NCBI GenBank assembly: GCA_049323615.1
Contig: JBMOPD010000019.1
Coordinates: 16,546-80,545, forward strand
Source of the DNA: JBMOPD01 sp049323615
GTDB taxonomy: Bacteria; Bacillota; Desulfotomaculia; Desulfotomaculales; Desulfocucumaceae
Length of the DNA stretch: 64,000 nt
Reading direction: 5' to 3'
The notes under the pieces were generated by a model that was not told the DNA's origin, searched no databases, and saw only the letters and a program-made list of their open reading frames with translations. Below are positions 55,158 to 63,954 of the stretch, one piece after another. Positions within the stretch are counted from its first letter, which is position 1. Each line of letters opens with the position of its first letter. The position numbers and the translations under genes are program-made.

Positions 55158-57319
55158 TGACCGATCACCCCCTCTACGGCTATACCCTGAAACACTGCTT
55201 CGGCGCTTTCCACCTGGGAGGTTATTTTCAACTCAATTTTTCCCCGCCCTGAAATGTATTTCATGGCGTCCTGCCCGGTGAAATTCTGCCCGTTTCTGTT
55301 TACCGGCTCCCACTGTGCAGTGTCATAACGGTATATCTCCACGGTATAGGTGGCATGGGGCGGCACCGCAGGCACCTCGATGGCCGCCAGGCGGAAGTCG
55401 TCCCTGTTCAGGGTTTTGGGCAGGTCATAAGTTATTTTGAGCGCGCCCCGGTGAATAAACAGTCCTTCCCTTCTCACGCTGTATTCCCCGCCGAGGCCGG
55501 CCACGGTTTGCCTGATGAACCCCGCCGGCAGCCTGAACCCCCCGCCGGGAAATTCTATATCCATTCTCTGCCTGACCAGGGTCAGCCCGCTGACCTGGCC
55601 CTGCCCCGGGGGCCTGGCCACCCTGAACTGATCAACCGGGCCGTCACTCCAGCCCAGGAAGTACACCTCCCCGGCGCTTTCTTCCCGGGCCGTTATTTCG
55701 GATGCAATCCTGCTTTCCTGGACTTTTGCCGGGGAACGGGGGTTAATATTGTAAGGTACCTCTCCCGGACTGATTATCACTGCGCTGTAAAGGGGTTCGT
55801 TTATTTTCCTGTTCCCTCCGGCGGGAATCCCTCCCAGCTCAAAAAGGCTTTGTCCCGCCACAAGCCGGCAGTCCCTAAGGTTAAAGGGTGTATTGTTGGT
55901 TATTTCGCCCATGATGCGATTTTCCCGGAAAAAGATATTTCCACCGATACGGCCCACACCGGGCAGCATTCCGTAGGAGTGCACCTGTCTCATGGAGCCG
56001 TATTCCACATTGCTGTAAACAATCCTGGACTGGTCCCCGTCGTTGAAGGCCGACACCCGGAGGTCCCGCCGGCCGGAATAGTAATTTAGCGGCTCCAGCA
56101 GCATCTGTCCCCGGCCGGTGACCTCAAGGTCCCCGCCCCGCGGCAGTACAAAGGCGCCGGAGGCCCTGACCTCGGCCAGGTCTTTATCCACAATTTCCAC
56201 CGTGGCCACGGTGTGGGCGAGGTAAGCCTGCAGGCGGTTGACCGGGGACAGGGTATAGAATCCCAGGGCGGTCAGCAGCGCCACCGCGGGGACCAGCGCC
56301 CAGGCCAGGTCTCTCCGGTTGAAGCGTTTGAGGGCCAGGTACAGTCCGGGGCCGGCCACCAGCACATACAACACCCACAGCAAGACAAGCACCGGTATCC
56401 CGGGCATTTTCACCATGGGAAAATAAGACCCCGAATCGGACAACATGTATTTAATCTCACTGTACTTGTCCCTGGCCATGTCCCCTTCCCCGGAAAGCAG
56501 TTCCAGGGACTCCCAGGCCTTGCCCTGCCGGTCATTGATGCTTTCCAGGGGGGTGCCGGAAAGAATGACCTCACCCCTGCCCAGGTCCCTGCGGGAAAAC
56601 GGCCCGGTTTCCCCGGCTTTTATCTCAGCGGAAGGGGCTATGTCTGAAAAGGTTCCCCGCGGGGCGGCGCCCGCCCCGCCGGAAAGGATCAGCTTTCCCC
56701 CCAGGCGCACCCAATCCTTCAATGCGCCGGCCTGCTTTGGGTTTATCCGGGAGGCGGCTTCCCGGTCGGCCACAATGACATCCGCCGCGCACAAAAACAG
56801 CGGTTTCTCCGGCAGTTCCTCCGGCGGCAGGTATTTTACCGTTACCTGCCCGCCGTATGTCTTGTCCAGCCAGGTAAACAGGCTGCTGCCCAATACCTTC
56901 TCGCCCAGGGGCAGAACTACTATACCGCCGGCCACTGCGGCGCCCTCCAGCTTTGTCTCCGCCAGTACCCTCTCACCGGCCACCAGCCTGACCAGGTAGG
57001 AGCCTCCAGCCAGTCCCCCCGGCGCCACCAGGTCACAGGCCGCTTTACCGCCGGCAGGGACCTCCACTTCACTCATGTAAACAGGCCGCTGGCGGACAGA
57101 GGGCCTCTCCGGTTCCGGGGGAGCCACCACCAGCTGTCCCTTAACGGCGTCCCCCCTGTTGTCTATGTCAACCCTGATCAGCACCGGCTGGGAAACCTTG
57201 AACACGCCGGCCAGGCCCGGCCGGGCCCTGAGGGTAACATCCTCACCGCACCACCCGGGAGGAGCCTGGCCCATAACCACGGCCAGGGCAAGAAATAGGA
57301 CCGGAATATACTTTCTCAT
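55154..57319 (-). CDS. Large membrane-anchored extracytoplasmic protein of the ABC operon
   Basis: 721 residues. Signal peptide (YIPVLFLALAVVMGQAPPGWC with a cysteine near the end), a beta domain (LIRVDIDNRGDAVKGQLVVA), a region with a GATase-like alpha/beta fold (LLCAADVIVADREAASRIN, ALKDWVRLGGKLILSGGAG), two helices around 325-390 (VLLWVLYVLVAGPGLYLAL; WALVPAVALLTALGFYTLS), then a long extracytoplasmic C-terminal domain. The GATase-fold plus membrane arrangement resembles GldG-like partners of ABC exporters. Exact function unknown; likely works with the ABC pair. Four-base overlaps on both sides. Confidence 0.65.
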   Translation of the reverse strand: MRKYIPVLFLALAVVMGQAPPGWCGEDVTLRARPGLAGVFKVSQPVLIRVDIDNRGDAVKGQLVVAPPEPERPSVRQRPVYMSEVEVPAGGKAACDLVAPGGLAGGSYLVRLVAGERVLAETKLEGAAVAGGIVVLPLGEKVLGSSLFTWLDKTYGGQVTVKYLPPEELPEKPLFLCAADVIVADREAASRINPKQAGALKDWVRLGGKLILSGGAGAAPRGTFSDIAPSAEIKAGETGPFSRRDLGRGEVILSGTPLESINDRQGKAWESLELLSGEGDMARDKYSEIKYMLSDSGSYFPMVKMPGIPVLVLLWVLYVLVAGPGLYLALKRFNRRDLAWALVPAVALLTALGFYTLSPVNRLQAYLAHTVATVEIVDKDLAEVRASGAFVLPRGGDLEVTGRGQMLLEPLNYYSGRRDLRVSAFNDGDQSRIVYSNVEYGSMRQVHSYGMLPGVGRIGGNIFFRENRIMGEITNNTPFNLRDCRLVAGQSLFELGGIPAGGNRKINEPLYSAVIISPGEVPYNINPRSPAKVQESRIASEITAREESAGEVYFLGWSDGPVDQFRVARPPGQGQVSGLTLVRQRMDIEFPGGGFRLPAGFIRQTVAGLGGEYSVRREGLFIHRGALKITYDLPKTLNRDDFRLAAIEVPAVPPHATYTVEIYRYDTAQWEPVNRNGQNFTGQDAMKYISGRGKIELKITSQVESAEAVFQGIAVEGVIGQ

Positions 57320-58653
57320 TTTGAGCCAACCTCCCGCTTCACCACATTTTCCACCAGGCCAATCCTGGTCAGGATGACGGCGCCGCCATCCCTGCGCGAT
57401 AAGAACAGGCTCATGCCGTCTCCGGAAACCAGTCCCTCACAATCACCGGACCGGTCTATAAACAATGTCCTCGGCTCCCTGACACCGCTCAGTTCCAGTC
57501 TTTTGAGCCACTGCAGCTCCTCCGGCCCGGCCGGGCTGACCGGGGTCATCAGCAGGGCCGCCCCGGCCAGCTTTTCACCCTCCGGCGGCAGGCCCCTTTC
57601 AGACCCCTCTCCCCCGCCCAGGTAAAGCCAGCGAATCTCGCCGGTTTTCCACTGCACGGTAAACTGCGGAGACCCGTCGGGCAGGTAGGATAAAATTTTT
57701 TCCCGTATACTTGTTTTTACAAACAGGAGGTAGCCGTTTTTGTTCCAGACCGGAAAACTCCCCTGGCCCAAAAGGTAGCTCCTGCCCCCTTCTTTCTCCA
57801 CCAGCCGGAGGGTTTTATAGCCATTTTCCTCCCTTTCCACCACCAGTCTTTGACCGTCCGGGGACCAGGCGGGTTTTGCCCCGGGGCACAGGAAAACATC
57901 CTTATTGCCCCTGGCCAGGAATACCCTGCTTTCCCCGTTTTCCAGCAGGCCGTACGCCAGCGTCTCCCCGTCCGGCGACCAGGCCAGGCCGGTAAACCGG
58001 GGTGCTTTCGGCCAGCCCGTCAGCACCGCAGCCTCGTTTATTCCCCGCTCTATTACCTGCTGTAAGTCCGCAGGCTTGACTTCAGGGGGAATACCGAGAA
58101 GAATTATCTCGGCAGCGTCTCCTTTATGGCGGACCAGGGCCAGTTTCCGGCCGTCGGGAGACCAGCAGGGGCTGGCATACTTCTGGCCCGCGGGGGGCCT
58201 GACCGAGGCGAACAGCGAACCCTGCCGGTTCAGAAGCAGCAGCGCGCCGCCCCTTTCCAGCACGATATAGCCGTCCGCAGGTGAAACGGCGGGCACCAGG
58301 GGACCGCCCTCGGCCCAGAAACGTGCCGCTTCAATAACCGGCCCGGTATCCAGGGTTTTCTGGCCGGGAACCCTGAAGGCCAGAAAGGCAGCCACAAATA
58401 CCGACAAAACCAGAAGCGATCCGGCCACCCAGCGCCAGGGCAGGCGTTTTCCGGCGGACGTGCTTTTTTCCGGAAGAATGGACGCCGGGCTTTCCGTCCG
58501 GGCTTTTTGTCCCTCGATCAGCCTTGCCCTCAATTCCTGGCGCAGCTTCCGGTTAACCGGGATTGAATCCCTGACCTGCCTCATATGTTTAACCAGGTCA
58601 TCCAGCTGGAAAACATTATCCTTCTTATCGGAGTTTCCGGACAAAACAATCAC
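57316..58653 (-). CDS. Membrane-anchored TolB-like beta-propeller protein, possible anti-sigma factor
   Basis: 445 residues. Cytoplasmic N-terminal ~70 residues (LDDLVKHMRQVRDSIPVNRK helix), a single membrane helix (WVAGSLLVLSVFVAAFLAF), then a beta-propeller with several S-P-D-G-x-x-L/R blades (CWSPDGRKLALVRH, AWSPDGETLAYGLL, AWSPDGQRLVVERE). It directly follows the ECF sigma gene (GTGA overlap), the usual place of a membrane anti-sigma, so the N-terminal part may bind the sigma factor while the propeller senses outside. No ASD zinc motif is seen. GTG start at 58653. Confidence 0.65.
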   Translation of the reverse strand: MIVLSGNSDKKDNVFQLDDLVKHMRQVRDSIPVNRKLRQELRARLIEGQKARTESPASILPEKSTSAGKRLPWRWVAGSLLVLSVFVAAFLAFRVPGQKTLDTGPVIEAARFWAEGGPLVPAVSPADGYIVLERGGALLLLNRQGSLFASVRPPAGQKYASPCWSPDGRKLALVRHKGDAAEIILLGIPPEVKPADLQQVIERGINEAAVLTGWPKAPRFTGLAWSPDGETLAYGLLENGESRVFLARGNKDVFLCPGAKPAWSPDGQRLVVEREENGYKTLRLVEKEGGRSYLLGQGSFPVWNKNGYLLFVKTSIREKILSYLPDGSPQFTVQWKTGEIRWLYLGGGEGSERGLPPEGEKLAGAALLMTPVSPAGPEELQWLKRLELSGVREPRTLFIDRSGDCEGLVSGDGMSLFLSRRDGGAVILTRIGLVENVVKREVGSK

Positions 58654-59180
58654 CTCTCTTCCCGCAGCCTGGACCTTAATGCCTTAAGCGCCCGGTAGTG
58701 GATCATCCGTACCGCCGCCTCGGTTTTATTCAGCACCCGGGCAATCTGGCCGAATTTCAGCTCCCCCACATACCTCATGGAAATGACATCCCTTTGCCCG
58801 GGGTCCAGCATGTCAAGCATTTTCCTCAGCCCGGCCAGCTCTTCCGCCCGCAGCAGTTCATCCTCGGGCTGCGACTGGTCCGTACTGCCGGCCGCAATTT
58901 CAGAGCCCGCCGGCACGTACCTGTCCCGGCGGCGAATATAGTCCACAAAAACATTGTGGGTGATCCGGAAAAGCCAGACAGCCACGGGGGCTTCCCCCCG
59001 GAAAAGGTGATATTTTTCAAAGGCCTTGGTAAATACCGTGGCGGTCAGGTCGTCGGCGTCCCACATGCTGGGCACCCGGTAGCGCAGGTACCTGTTTACC
59101 CTGTCAAAGTAATCGTCATATAAAGCCTCAAAGGGGATCATCTTTTTGCTTTCATCCGCAAAAACAGGCTGCACCGTCAT
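58650..59180 (-). CDS. ECF-type RNA polymerase sigma factor
   Basis: 176 residues. Region 2: FEALYDDYFDRVNRYLRYRV, DADDLTATVFTKAFEKYHLF (2.2), WLFRITHNVFVDYIRRRDRY (2.3-2.4). Region 4: LDPGQRDVISMRYVGELKFG and LNKTEAAVRMIHYRALKALR, the helix-turn-helix for the -35 element. Leads the five-gene operon through the ABC permease. A possible autoregulatory promoter GGTTAC-17-CGTC lies at 59235-59261, weakly supported. Confidence 0.92.
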   Translation of the reverse strand: MTVQPVFADESKKMIPFEALYDDYFDRVNRYLRYRVPSMWDADDLTATVFTKAFEKYHLFRGEAPVAVWLFRITHNVFVDYIRRRDRYVPAGSEIAAGSTDQSQPEDELLRAEELAGLRKMLDMLDPGQRDVISMRYVGELKFGQIARVLNKTEAAVRMIHYRALKALRSRLREER

Positions 59181-59303
59181 ATTACCCCCATTGCCTCCCG
59201 GGATGAGCCAATGTTCAACTTCACTAACTAATCAGACGATAACTGGAATGATTTTGTAACCATTGAAAAATATTTTATTTAGAACATGGAGACGGGCCGG
59301 AAG

Positions 59304-61847
59304 TCAGTTGACTCCGGCCCAGGTCACCAGCGGCAGGTCAAACCGGTGCGCGAAATCGGGGCTGGTGGGCCTGACCCTGACCGTGAAGCCAATGGCCCCC
59401 TGGGGCAGGGTGAGGTTTCCCCGGTAACGGTAGGTCCCTTCGCCAACCTTATCCACAAGGGTCATGGGGGTTGCCCTGATATTGCTCAGGGTGTCCCCTT
59501 TCACACCCCCGTACACAATTTCCACGCTTACATCGTTGTGCCGGATGGGACCCAGGCGCACAGTGGAATTTATGTCCAGGTTTTCCCCGGCCCTCAGCAA
59601 AGACCCGTCTTCGCTCTCAATATCACTGACAGCCACATGCTGCCAGTTACTCATCAAAAAATCCTTGAAGGATTTAAGCTTCTCCGCCACTGCAAAATTA
59701 TCCTTCCTTAAAAGTTCACCCCTGGCAATGGCGGGAATGTAGAATTTTTCGGTGTATTCCCTGACCATACGGTCGGTGCTGAACTGGAGGCCGATGGTTT
59801 CAATGGAGTTCTTCATACGGGAAACCCAGCTGCGGGGGATATCTCCCTCACCGGCAAAAAAAACGGGCAATATTTGGTTTTCCAGGATACTGTAAAGCGA
59901 CAGGCTGTCATCGCGGTCCTGCAAATCCTCTGCCGGGTAGTCCCTTTCCTCCCCGATGGCGAAGCCGTTCCGGCCGTTGTATCCTTCCGGCCACCAGCCG
60001 TCAAGCACGCTGAAATTAAGCACGCCGTTAATGCCGGCCTTCATGCCGCTGGTGCCGCTGGCCTCCTCGGGCCGGCGGGGATTATTCAGCCAGATGTCAA
60101 CTCCCCTGATCATGTGCCGGGCCACATTGATGTCATAGTTTTCCAGGAAGATGATCTTTCCCCGGAAAGGTTCGAGATTGGATATTTCATACACCCGTTT
60201 GATCAGTTCCTGCCCCGGCCTGTCGGCGGGATGCGCCTTGCCGGCGAAAATAATCTGTACCGGCCGGCGGGGGTCGCTGACCAGGAAAGCCAGCCTTTCC
60301 AGGTCCCTGAAAAGAAGCGCGGCCCTCTTATAGGTGGCGAACCTGCGGGCAAAACCTATGATCAGGGCATCGGGGTCAAGGTAGCCGGCCACCTCATGCA
60401 CCCGTTCCCTGGACTCGAAATTTCTTGTCCTCTGCGTCTTAAGGCGCTCCCGGCAAAAATCGATCAGCTCTTTTTTCAGCTGCCGGTGGGTGGACCACAG
60501 CACCTCATCCGGGATGGACTCCACTTTTTCCCACATGCCGGGATCGTTCAGATTTTTATCCCAGTCCGCACCGGCGTATTTTTTCATCAGGTCCTTTATG
60601 GCCGGAGCCATCCAGGTGGCGGTGTGCACCCCGTTGGTTACGTATGAAATAGGGACCTCCTCGGCCGGAACGGATCCGTACAGCCGGCGGAACATCCGGC
60701 GGGAAATTTCTCCGTGCAGCCTGCTGACCCCGTTTTTAAATTCAGACAGGTTAAGGGCCAGCACCGTCATGTTGAAGGCGCGGCGGTCTTCATCCCACCC
60801 CAGGCAAATGAAATCATCCCGGCTCATGCCCAGCTGCTGGTAGCAATGACCGAAATAGTAGTCCACCATTTCCGGGCTGAACACGTCGTGCCCGGCCGGA
60901 ACCGGAGTATGGGTGGTAAACAGGGTGTTGGACCTGACCGCCTCCACCGCCACGTCCGGCCTGATCCCCCGGGCCACCTTTTCCCCGATCCGCTCAAGGC
61001 AGAGAAAGGCGGCGTGCCCCTCATTGATATGCCAGGCATAGGGATTGATCCCCATCGCCCTGAGGGCCCTTACTCCTCCTATACCCAGCACAATTTCCTG
61101 GGAAATCCTGATATCCCTGCTGCCCCCGTAAAGCTGGGCGGTAATGGCCCTGTCCTCCCGGCTGTTTACCGCCAGGTCGGTGTCCAGCAGGTAAAGGCTT
61201 ACCCTCCCCACCAGGACCTTCCAAACCCTGATGTGGACTTTCCTTCCCGGAAGGTCAACCGATACCGCCAGTTCCTTCCCGTCATCCCCCACCACCAGCT
61301 TCATGGGCATTTCATGGTAGTTCTGGTGAGGGTATTCAGCCTCCTGCCAGCCCTCCCGGTTAATCCGCTGGGTGAAATAACCCTGCCGGTACAGCAGTCC
61401 TACAGCCACCAGGGGCACACCGAGGTCGCTGGCGGACTTGCAGTGGTCCCCCGCCAGCAGGCCCAAACCCCCCGAATATATGGGATGCGACTCATGCAGT
61501 CCAAACTCGGCGGAAAAATAGGCCACCAGCTGGCCCCCGTGCTGCGGAAAACGGCGGTTGAACCACGTTTCGGCCGTCATGTAGCGGTCAAAGCAGTCGG
61601 TCACCCGGGCGTACAATTTCAGGTATTCCGGGTCCGAGGCGGCCTTTTCCAGCACTTCGGGCCCGACTCTGAGCAGAAATTTTACCGGATTATGGTACAC
61701 ATTCTCCCACAGCTGTTCATCAAGCCGGGAAAACAGCTGCTGGGCCGGTTCATTCCAGCTGAACCAAAAGTTATAGGCTATCTCCTTCAGCCTGGCAATT
61801 TTTTCAGGAATTTCAGGAATAACAGAAACAGTATGAAATGAAAACAT
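59304..61847 (-). CDS. glgP: Alpha-glucan (glycogen) phosphorylase, GT35
   Basis: About 847 residues. N-terminal DUF3417-like segment (IARLKEIAYNFWFSWNEPAQ), then AYFSAEFGLHESHPIYSGGLGLLAGDHCKSASDLG, HINEGHAAFLCLER, PISYVTNGVHTATW, and EASGTSGMKAGINGVLNFSV with the PLP-binding lysine in GTSGMK. It is the short, unregulated phosphorylase type. It cleaves storage alpha-glucan to glucose 1-phosphate in the cytoplasm, complementing the GH57-GT4 enzyme at 2475. ATG at 61847 follows AGGTGAG; the longer frame to 61919 lacks a site. Confidence 0.92.
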   Translation of the reverse strand: MFSFHTVSVIPEIPEKIARLKEIAYNFWFSWNEPAQQLFSRLDEQLWENVYHNPVKFLLRVGPEVLEKAASDPEYLKLYARVTDCFDRYMTAETWFNRRFPQHGGQLVAYFSAEFGLHESHPIYSGGLGLLAGDHCKSASDLGVPLVAVGLLYRQGYFTQRINREGWQEAEYPHQNYHEMPMKLVVGDDGKELAVSVDLPGRKVHIRVWKVLVGRVSLYLLDTDLAVNSREDRAITAQLYGGSRDIRISQEIVLGIGGVRALRAMGINPYAWHINEGHAAFLCLERIGEKVARGIRPDVAVEAVRSNTLFTTHTPVPAGHDVFSPEMVDYYFGHCYQQLGMSRDDFICLGWDEDRRAFNMTVLALNLSEFKNGVSRLHGEISRRMFRRLYGSVPAEEVPISYVTNGVHTATWMAPAIKDLMKKYAGADWDKNLNDPGMWEKVESIPDEVLWSTHRQLKKELIDFCRERLKTQRTRNFESRERVHEVAGYLDPDALIIGFARRFATYKRAALLFRDLERLAFLVSDPRRPVQIIFAGKAHPADRPGQELIKRVYEISNLEPFRGKIIFLENYDINVARHMIRGVDIWLNNPRRPEEASGTSGMKAGINGVLNFSVLDGWWPEGYNGRNGFAIGEERDYPAEDLQDRDDSLSLYSILENQILPVFFAGEGDIPRSWVSRMKNSIETIGLQFSTDRMVREYTEKFYIPAIARGELLRKDNFAVAEKLKSFKDFLMSNWQHVAVSDIESEDGSLLRAGENLDINSTVRLGPIRHNDVSVEIVYGGVKGDTLSNIRATPMTLVDKVGEGTYRYRGNLTLPQGAIGFTVRVRPTSPDFAHRFDLPLVTWAGVN

Positions 61848-62086
61848 TTTCTCACCTGGCAATAAATTTTTATTTAACGGGGTAATTGCAAGGAAGCAGT
61901 GCTTTTTTATCTTTCCCACGCATTATAAATAAATTCGCTTTCACTTCCAAATCCGGGATTGCCTGAGACGGCGGACCACTGCTGTACGCTAATTTATAAT
62001 CTTTGTAAAGGTCTGAATGTTCAGTTGACAGCACCGTAAACATTGGCTTATTATCAATTTAACTGGGTAATCCCTCCTTTAAAAAC

Positions 62087-62104
62087 TGAATGATTATTCA
62101 ATCA
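62087..62104. promoter_or_regulatory. FadR (YsiA)-like operator upstream of thiolase
   Basis: TGAATGATTATTCAATCA resembles the Bacillus FadR consensus TGAATGAnTAnTCATTCA, differing in the right half. It lies 24 bp before the thiolase start. It suggests control by a TetR-type repressor relieved by acyl-CoA. Confidence 0.55.
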
Positions 62105-62127
62105 TCAACATGAGGAGATGATCTGCG

Positions 62128-63276
62128 ATGAGAGAAGCTGTAATAGTTGAAGCGGTCAGAACGCCGGTGGGAAGGAGGAAAGGCTCCCTGTCCAACACCC
62201 GGCCGGACGACCTGGCCGCCATGGCCATCACCGGGGTGGTCAGGAGGGCCGGTATTGAACCCGGATTAGTGGAAGACGTGATTATGGGGTGCGTTTCCCA
62301 GGTGGGCGAGCAGTCCATGTGTGTGGGCAGACAGGCAGTCCTGGCGGCGGGATTTCCGACCCACATTCCGGCGGTAACCATAGACAGGCAGTGTGGATCC
62401 AGCCAGCAGTCGGTGCATTTTGCGGCCCAGGCCATCATGGCGGGGGACATGGATGTAATTATCGCGGCCGGCGTGGAGTGCATGACCAGGGTGCCCATGG
62501 GGTCCTCCATCGGCAGCGCCTCCTTCAACCCCAGGATAATTGAAAAATACAGCATAATCTCCCAGGGCATCTCGGCCGAGCTGATAGCTGAAAAGTGGGG
62601 CCTGACCAGGGAGCAATTGGATGAGTTTTCCCTGGAAAGCCACCGGAAGGCTGCAGCGGCCAGGGAAGCGGGATATTTCAAAAAGCAGATCATGCCGGTG
62701 GAAGTGACCTTCCCCGACGGCAGCACCGGGCTGTTCACCGAGGATGAAGGAATCAGGCCCAGTACCTCCATGGAGGCGCTGGCGGGCCTCAAGCCCGCCT
62801 TCAAGCCCGACGGAAAGATCACGGCGGGCAACTCAAGCCAGATCAGCGACGGCGCGGCGGCGGTTTTAATGATGTCTGAAGAAAAGGCCCGCCAGCTGGG
62901 ACTGAAACCCAGGGCGAGGATTGCAGCCAGGTCTGTAATCGGGGACGACCCGGTGCTGATGCTGACCGGGCCGATTCCGGCCTCCAGGATGGCCCTGAAA
63001 AAAGCCGGGCTCTCCATTGCCGACATAGATGTGTACGAGGTTAACGAGGCCTTTGCGCCGGTGCCCCTGGCCTGGCTGCGCGAGCTGGAGGCCGACCCGG
63101 CCAAACTGAACCCCCAGGGCGGCGCCATAGCCATCGGCCACCCCCTGGGCGCCAGCGGCGCCAGGCTGATGACCGACATGCTGCACTACCTGGAAAGAAC
63201 GGGCGGGAGATACGGGCTGCAGACCATGTGCGAGGGCTTCGGCATGGCCAACGCCACCATTATAGAGAGGCTGTAA
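62128..63276 (+). CDS. Thiolase (acetyl-CoA C-acyltransferase)
   Basis: 382 residues. Nucleophile Cys89 in TIDRQCGSSQQ, His in GGAIAIGHPLGASGAR and the second cysteine in TMCEGFGMANATI complete the thiolase triad; EVNEAFAPVPLAWLRE is the usual loop. It can split 3-ketoacyl-CoA in beta-oxidation or join two acyl-CoAs. Length and the RQCGSSQQ motif favour the degradative long-chain type; this is not certain. AGGAG before ATG at 62128. Alone, with an acyl-CoA-type operator upstream and a terminator downstream. The acyl-CoA ligase at 18052 could feed the same pathway. Confidence 0.9.
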   Translation: MREAVIVEAVRTPVGRRKGSLSNTRPDDLAAMAITGVVRRAGIEPGLVEDVIMGCVSQVGEQSMCVGRQAVLAAGFPTHIPAVTIDRQCGSSQQSVHFAAQAIMAGDMDVIIAAGVECMTRVPMGSSIGSASFNPRIIEKYSIISQGISAELIAEKWGLTREQLDEFSLESHRKAAAAREAGYFKKQIMPVEVTFPDGSTGLFTEDEGIRPSTSMEALAGLKPAFKPDGKITAGNSSQISDGAAAVLMMSEEKARQLGLKPRARIAARSVIGDDPVLMLTGPIPASRMALKKAGLSIADIDVYEVNEAFAPVPLAWLRELEADPAKLNPQGGAIAIGHPLGASGARLMTDMLHYLERTGGRYGLQTMCEGFGMANATIIERL

Positions 63277-63313
63277 GACCCGGAATTCAAAAACAAGAAT
63301 CCAGTATATCTTG

Positions 63314-63338
63314 AGCCCCCCTGGGGGGGGCTTTTTTA
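63314..63338 (+). terminator. Terminator of the thiolase gene
   Basis: AGCCCCCC/GGGGGGGCT stem followed by TTTTTT, 38 bp beyond the stop. Confidence 0.9.
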
Positions 63339-63448
63339 TCGTTCCAGGAAAGTTTATGACGCTTTAAAGCGTTAAAGTAAACCATGGTTTGTTTACAAAT
63401 AACGCTGTAGCTTTGGGGCGTATCTCGCGATAGGATCCTTCGGCTCAA

Positions 63449-63737
63449 CTGGCTCTATGGCTTGTCGCCAAGAGCCAGATAACAGCCTGCGGTAAATCAC
63501 TCGTTTGGGGGCTTCTCCTTTACTGATACAAAAGACAATGACACACTATAAAAAAGAAAACAGGCTTTAGGAAATGCCTGAACCATTCTGACTTCTACCT
63601 GTAAAAACTCTCCTCTTTGCCGGAGTGCACGCAGGGGGGAGGACCTTCCGGCCGGAAGCGGGGGTTCCGGAGGTTGTTGTCCGGCTCTTGGCGACGGAGT
63701 GTACGGAATGCCGGCCCGGCCGCAGGACGCGGCCGGG
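63449..63737. ncRNA. Possible structured RNA or mobile palindromic element
   Basis: CTGGCTCT/AGAGCCAG forms a local 8-bp stem (63449-63456/63471-63478). Alternatively GTCGCCAAGAGCC (63464-63476) pairs over 13 bp with GGCTCTTGGCGAC (63683-63695). Inside or near are the 14-bp palindrome CTTCCGGCCGGAAG (63645-63658) and the 9-bp stem CCCGGCCGC/GCGGCCGGG (63715-63737). No known RNA family recognised; strand unknown. Confidence 0.35.
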
Positions 63738-63899
63738 AGCCCGAACCGAGGCAGGACGCCGAGTTGAGGGCGGTCGGCATGACCGTAAGCGACGAGCATA
63801 GAGCCGGTTCAACCGCAGGAGTGGGAGCCCGGCTGGAAACCGCACCCCCGGCCACGTATTTTCATTTTTTGGTGGTGCCGCACTGCGGCATGGAGGTCT

Positions 63900-63954
63900 G
63901 AATTCTGGATTCCCGCCGCTGGAACGGCGGCGCCGCCCGCAGGGCGGCTTTTTT
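63900..63954 (+). repeat. GAATTC/GC-hairpin element, terminator-like copy
   Basis: GAATTCTGGATTC (63900-63912), then GCCGCCCGCAGGGCGGC (63932-63948) and TTTTTT. The hairpin is the exact reverse complement of 12737-12753. In this orientation it is a proper intrinsic terminator. Confidence 0.7.

Noticed and set aside
59235..59261. Firm call of an autoregulated ECF promoter (GGTTAC-17-CGTC)
   Set aside because: The -35 lacks the usual AAC core; kept only as a weak remark in the sigma factor entry.
60714..61841. A 375-codon plus-strand frame opposite the glycogen phosphorylase gene
   Set aside because: Antisense shadow of a conserved enzyme.
63567..63855. Overlapping 86- to 92-codon minus-strand frames near the right edge
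   Set aside because: Arg/Pro/Ser-rich translations of hairpin DNA without ribosome sites or protein-like periodicity.
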